15,633 nt of DNA from the NCBI GenBank assembly GCA_900551715.1, contig URXG01000061.1, forward strand, positions 1 to 15,633, given 5' to 3'. Position 1 is the stretch's first letter, and every line of letters starts with the position of its first letter. The position numbers were made by a program, and so were the translations under genes. This document shows, one piece after another, positions 12,532 through 15,633 of this stretch. The stretch comes from an uncultured Blautia sp. (GTDB taxonomy: Bacteria; Bacillota; Clostridia; Lachnospirales; Lachnospiraceae). The notes beneath the pieces are model-generated. The model made no database searches, was not told where the DNA came from, and worked only from the letters and a program-made list of their open reading frames with translations.

Positions 12532-13374
12532 CTATACAGACAGCCAGTTCTTCAATGCTTCCAGCTGTGTCTCTGCGTCTTTTTTTCCGATATCATAGAC
12601 TTTCTGGATCTCATTGATGTCATTTTCCATACGACTGATGGTAAGTTTTACGCTGGGACGGATCACAAAGATTTCTCCTGCCTTTTCCAGTTTTCTGATT
12701 TCTTCCAAAGTCTGATTATATTCGATATGCCTGTTTTTCAATGTCTCTGCAAATTTGGGATATTTACGGTATTTTAACTCTGCTACTGCTGCATTCTGAG
12801 GCTTTTTGCAATAGCCATCTTCTCTTGTAAGAACTACCACAGTCTTTGTGTATCCCATCTGCCGGAATTTCTGCACCGGAACACTGTCCGCACAGCCTCC
12901 GTCCAGAAGTTTCATTCCCTGATACTCCACGATCTTTGATACAAAAGGCATAGACGCAGATGCCCGCATTACATCAATCTGATTCATCATATCTGTCACT
13001 TTTACATATTCTGCTTTTCCTGTTTCCAGGTTGGTACACACTACATAAAAGTCCGTATCTGACTTCAGAAATGCCTCATAATCATATGGGTCCAGTCTTT
13101 CAGGGATATCATGATAGCAAAGCTGAGTACCAACTACTTCCCCTGTATGCACCAGATTCCAGATACTCATAAAATGTTTGTCATTCCGATATTTTTTGAA
13201 ATAGCGAAGACTTCTGCCTCTCTGTCCTGATACAAAAGAACATCCATGAAGAGCTCCTGCGGAAACACCGATCACTCCGTCAAAATGGATTTTATTTTTA
13301 TCCAGTACATCCAGCACGCCGGCTGTGTAGATGCCCCGCATGGCTCCACCTTCCAAAACTAATCCTGTTTTCAT
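12532..13374 (-). CDS. Patatin-like phospholipase family protein (RssA/YjjU type)
   Basis: The 280-residue product is a serine-aspartate acyl hydrolase with no signal peptide or membrane segment, so it should act in the cytoplasm or at the inner membrane face on lipid esters. The oxyanion loop is GGAMRG (9-14), the nucleophile elbow is GVSAG (36-40) with Ser38, and the catalytic Asp lies in DGG (158-160). All elements of the dyad are intact, and the length fits bacterial RssA/YjjU-type proteins. The ATG at 13374 is preceded by AAAGGTGAGG six bases upstream. The apparent earlier start at 13401 lies inside larC and would bury that RBS. It starts 8 bases after larC ends, so it is probably co-transcribed with the lar genes. 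The natural substrate is unknown. Confidence 0.93.
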   Translation of the reverse strand: MKTGLVLEGGAMRGIYTAGVLDVLDKNKIHFDGVIGVSAGALHGCSFVSGQRGRSLRYFKKYRNDKHFMSIWNLVHTGEVVGTQLCYHDIPERLDPYDYEAFLKSDTDFYVVCTNLETGKAEYVKVTDMMNQIDVMRASASMPFVSKIVEYQGMKLLDGGCADSVPVQKFRQMGYTKTVVVLTREDGYCKKPQNAAVAELKYRKYPKFAETLKNRHIEYNQTLEEIRKLEKAGEIFVIRPSVKLTISRMENDINEIQKVYDIGKKDAETQLEALKNWLSV

Positions 13375-13382
13375 TCTGTGCC

Positions 13383-14654
13383 TCACCTTTCTGCTTTCCA
13401 ACAGCCCATAATTCTGTCATATGCTTCTCTGAAACTTATGTTATTTTTTTCTGCAAGTGCTGCCGTATTATCGTATTCCGGATAACCTCTCTTCTTTCCA
13501 TCTGGCAGTACACATACTTTCAGTACAGCCTTTCCCAGCGATGTATCTATCTCCCGGATTTCTCTTTTAAGTACAGTACGCTCCATATTGATTCTTCGGA
13601 TTCCTATGGTGGTGGTCTCTTCAAAGATCACTTGTTCCAGTTCCTGTCTTCTGTCTTCTTTGCAGATTACAGTCAGTTCATAAGCAGGACGGTTCTTTTT
13701 CATAAAAACCGGTGTGTAATGAACTTCTCTTGCACCCTTCTGATAAAGAAGATTCATGACTCTTCCCATAGTTTCACCTGTACAGTCATCAATATCTGTT
13801 TCCAGGCAACAGATTTCGTCACTTTCTGCATAGTCTGTGTTTTCCTTTTCTTCTGTGTGGAGAAGTATTGCACGAAGAATTCCCGGGCAGGCATACTGTC
13901 TTTTGCCTGCACCAAGGCCAGTTTTTTCAATGGTAAACTCTTCTGGCAGCTTATCTCCTGTACGGACTGCTGCAACAATAGCTGCACCTGTAGGTGTGAC
14001 CAGCTCTCCCTGAATATCTGTGATCTTCAATTTCAGACCATGTGCAGAAACAATATTGCTGACAGCAGGTACCGGCACTGGGATCAGACCGTGCTGACAG
14101 CGGATAAATCCTGTTCCTTCATAAAGTACAGGAACAATTACTTCCTGAATATCCAGGTCATCCAGACACACCGCCACAGCAGTAATGTCCACAATAGAAT
14201 CCACAGCTCCTACTTCATGAAAATGAACCTGATCTTTCGGAAGTCCATGAGCTTTGGATTCTGCCTCTGCCAGAACATCAAAAATCTTCAGAGCTGTATT
14301 CCTGGCTCTGTCTGTCAGTTTCCCTGCCTGAAGGATCTCCTGGATTTCTTTCAGACCTCTGTGTTCATGAGAATGGTGATGTTCATGGCTTTGATGATGT
14401 TCTTTCCCCTCTGTATATCCATGAAGATATTCCATATCATGATCATGATTATCCACTTCCAGAATCACATTAAAGTCACAAACTTCCAGTCCTGATTTGG
14501 TAACTCTTGAAATTTCTGTACAGAATCCGGTAAGGGGCAGACTTTTTAATGCCTGATCCAGTTTTTTTCTGTCTGCACCCAGATCAAGAAGTGCCGCCAC
14601 TGTCATATCCCCGCTGATTCCTGAATAACATTCCAGATATAATGTCTTTTTCAT
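13383..14654 (-). CDS. larC: Nickel-pincer cofactor biosynthesis protein LarC (nickel insertase)
   Basis: LarC uses CTP to insert nickel into pyridinium-3,5-bisthiocarboxylic acid mononucleotide, giving the Ni-pincer cofactor used by lactate racemase and other LarA-type enzymes. The 423-residue protein starts with the family signature LYLECYSGISGDM (5-17). A histidine-rich loop follows (His70 to His98, with runs such as EHHHSHEHR), a likely nickel-gathering segment. The motif VHFHEVGAVDSIVDI continues the N-terminal domain, and the C-terminal LarC2 domain contains NLLYQKGAREVHYTPVFMKKNRP. In Lactiplantibacillus plantarum the two domains are joined by a programmed frameshift; here one uninterrupted frame encodes both. 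AGGAGG lies before ATG 14654. It follows larB by 12 bases. Confidence 0.96.
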   Translation of the reverse strand: MKKTLYLECYSGISGDMTVAALLDLGADRKKLDQALKSLPLTGFCTEISRVTKSGLEVCDFNVILEVDNHDHDMEYLHGYTEGKEHHQSHEHHHSHEHRGLKEIQEILQAGKLTDRARNTALKIFDVLAEAESKAHGLPKDQVHFHEVGAVDSIVDITAVAVCLDDLDIQEVIVPVLYEGTGFIRCQHGLIPVPVPAVSNIVSAHGLKLKITDIQGELVTPTGAAIVAAVRTGDKLPEEFTIEKTGLGAGKRQYACPGILRAILLHTEEKENTDYAESDEICCLETDIDDCTGETMGRVMNLLYQKGAREVHYTPVFMKKNRPAYELTVICKEDRRQELEQVIFEETTTIGIRRINMERTVLKREIREIDTSLGKAVLKVCVLPDGKKRGYPEYDNTAALAEKNNISFREAYDRIMGCWKAER

Positions 14655-14666
14655 TTGCTCCTCCTG

Positions 14667-15425
14667 TTATTGTTCCCAGTTTCTTACTGCAAGTCGATTG
14701 ATCTGCGTTGCCATATACCCTGCGCCATAACCATTGTCAATATTTACTACAGAGATTCCATTTGCACAGGAATTGATCATGGTAAGAAGTGCCGACAGTC
14801 CATGCATACTGGCACCGTATCCTACTGAAGTAGGTACTGCGATCACAGGGTTATTTACCAGACCACCCAGTACACTGGCAAGTGCACCTTCCATTCCTGC
14901 CACTGCCACAACGCAGGTTGCATCCTGGAGCACTTCCAGCCGGGAAAAAAGTCTGTGTATTCCGCTGACACCCACATCAAAGACACGTTCCACATGTGCT
15001 CCGAAATATTCAGCTGTCTGAGCTGCTTCCTCTGCCACAGGGATATCTGCTGTTCCGGCTGTGCAGACTGCAATTCTGCCAATATGTTCTTTGTTCTTTT
15101 TTTCTATCTTTATAATATGAGACAGTTCATCATATTCCACTCCCGGAAGAAGATCTTTTACCAGTTCATACTGGTGTCTGGATGCTCTTGTACCCATAAC
15201 TTCTCCATTGTCCTCGTAAAGTCTTTTAAAAATACGGACAAAATGTTCATCTGCTTTTCCACTGGAAAAAATCACTTCCGGAAATCCGGACCGGATTTCT
15301 CTGTGAGAGTCCAGCTTCGCGTAGTCTCCCATTTCTTCAAAGGGTTCTTTGCGAAAATAATGTTCTGCTTCTTCCAGAGTAATCTCTCCGTTTTTGAATC
15401 TGTTTAATATTTCTTTTGCTTCCAT
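14667..15425 (-). CDS. larB: Nickel-pincer cofactor biosynthesis protein LarB
   Basis: LarB carboxylates nicotinic acid adenine dinucleotide at pyridinium C5 and hydrolyses the phosphoanhydride, giving pyridinium-3,5-biscarboxylic acid mononucleotide, the first step of the pincer pathway. The 252-residue protein has an N-terminal helical part and a C-terminal PurE-like domain from about residue 115. That domain carries CTAGTADIPVAEEAA (121-135), VAGMEGALASVLGGL (175-189) and VPTSVGYGASMHG (197-209). Cys220, in the block MINSCANGISVVNID, is at the position expected for the catalytic cysteine. The start is ATG at 15425 because GGGAGGTG lies 8 bases upstream; an in-frame ATG at 15455 would include that site in the coding region. 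It is first in the larB-larC-patatin-trmO group. Confidence 0.95.
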   Translation of the reverse strand: MEAKEILNRFKNGEITLEEAEHYFRKEPFEEMGDYAKLDSHREIRSGFPEVIFSSGKADEHFVRIFKRLYEDNGEVMGTRASRHQYELVKDLLPGVEYDELSHIIKIEKKNKEHIGRIAVCTAGTADIPVAEEAAQTAEYFGAHVERVFDVGVSGIHRLFSRLEVLQDATCVVAVAGMEGALASVLGGLVNNPVIAVPTSVGYGASMHGLSALLTMINSCANGISVVNIDNGYGAGYMATQINRLAVRNWEQ

Positions 15426-15505
15426 ATTAACTGCACCTCCCAGAATCCCAATCATATGTCACATTGCACTACGGTTTTCAAAGAAAATACTTGCATTCCG
15501 CAAAC

Positions 15506-15545
15506 ATTATAACAGATATCATAACATACTCCATTCTAAAATCAA
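15506..15545 (-). promoter_or_regulatory. Candidate promoter region of larB
   Basis: Two overlapping options appear on the minus strand. TTGATT (15545 to 15540) and TATGAT (15523 to 15518) are separated by 16 bases. A perfect TATAAT (15511 to 15506), with TG just before it, lacks a good -35. Transcription would start 70 to 90 bases before the larB ATG. The choice between them cannot be made by eye. Confidence 0.5.
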
Positions 15546-15578
15546 GCAGAAAACTTTTCTGTCATTCTGAATTATTAT

Positions 15579-15633
15579 GTAACTGTTCACAGGTAATATT
15601 CCGCGAGGTGTTTTGCCATGAATATGGCAAAAT
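15579..15633. repeat. Structured intergenic sequence at the right edge, possible dispersed repeat
   Basis: The segment begins with GTAACTGTTCA, an 11-mer also present in inverted form at 131-141. It ends in a perfect hairpin, TTTTGCCAT-GAAT-ATGGCAAAA (15611-15632), cut close by the window edge. No open reading frame or RNA gene is recognisable in it. It may be one end of a small dispersed element, which needs sequence beyond the edge to judge. Confidence 0.35.

Noticed and set aside
15426..15633. Plus-strand gene or promoter diverging from larB
   Set aside because: No open frame with an RBS and no spaced -35/-10 pair is visible on the plus strand before the window ends.

Overview
This window most likely comes from a Gram-positive anaerobe of the Clostridia, probably family Lachnospiraceae. 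That placement is inferred from the gene set: a sigH-type sigma factor behind cysS-mrnC-rlmB, the MEP isoprenoid enzyme IspF, a bacterial glycerol-1-phosphate dehydrogenase, the nickel-pincer genes larB and larC, strong AGGAGG ribosome-binding sites, moderate GC, and what looks like a group IIC intron behind a terminator. No species can be named from sequence alone. All fifteen genes lie on the minus strand, so transcription runs from right to left, and the longest stretch without a gene is about 210 bases.

Read in transcription order, the layout is as follows. (1) 15425 to 11746: larB, larC, a patatin-like lipase and trmO, closely spaced and probably one operon. LarB and LarC make two of the three steps to the nickel-pincer nucleotide; larE and any LarA-type enzyme are not in the window. 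(2) 11600 to 11319: a single cysteine-rich DUF2325 gene with a consensus promoter. Its start site is overlapped by a sequence resembling a DtxR/IdeR iron box, and its leader holds a terminator-like hairpin. (3) 11173 to 9612: aspartate kinase lysC with its own promoter, followed by a small HPr-fold protein that contains no histidine, closed by a good intrinsic terminator. (4) 9543 to 5614: a fused RecB-type nuclease and XPD/DinG-type Fe-S helicase, then an exported serine hydrolase of the beta-lactamase fold with cell-wall-binding-like repeats. (5) 5533 to 583: a six-gene operon, egsA-ispF-cysS-mrnC-rlmB-sigH, with a consensus promoter. It couples lipid and isoprenoid synthesis, cysteinyl-tRNA charging, 23S rRNA maturation and modification, and a sporulation or stationary-phase type sigma factor. 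(6) 511 to 152: a small membrane-anchored, extremely acidic protein of unknown function, followed by a strong hairpin terminator.

Directly after that terminator, at the left edge, the minus strand reads into what looks like the 5' end of a group II intron. Insertion just after an intrinsic terminator is the known habit of class C introns. The body of the intron lies outside the window.

Most of the window is ordinary housekeeping chromosome. The parts that deserve a second look are the intron edge, the histidine-free HPr-like protein beside lysC, the nuclease-helicase fusion, the regulatory region in front of the DUF2325 gene, the pairing of egsA with ispF, and the apparent loss of the deacylating glutamate in the beta-lactamase-like protein. 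I found no CRISPR array, no tRNA or rRNA gene, and no complete mobile element.
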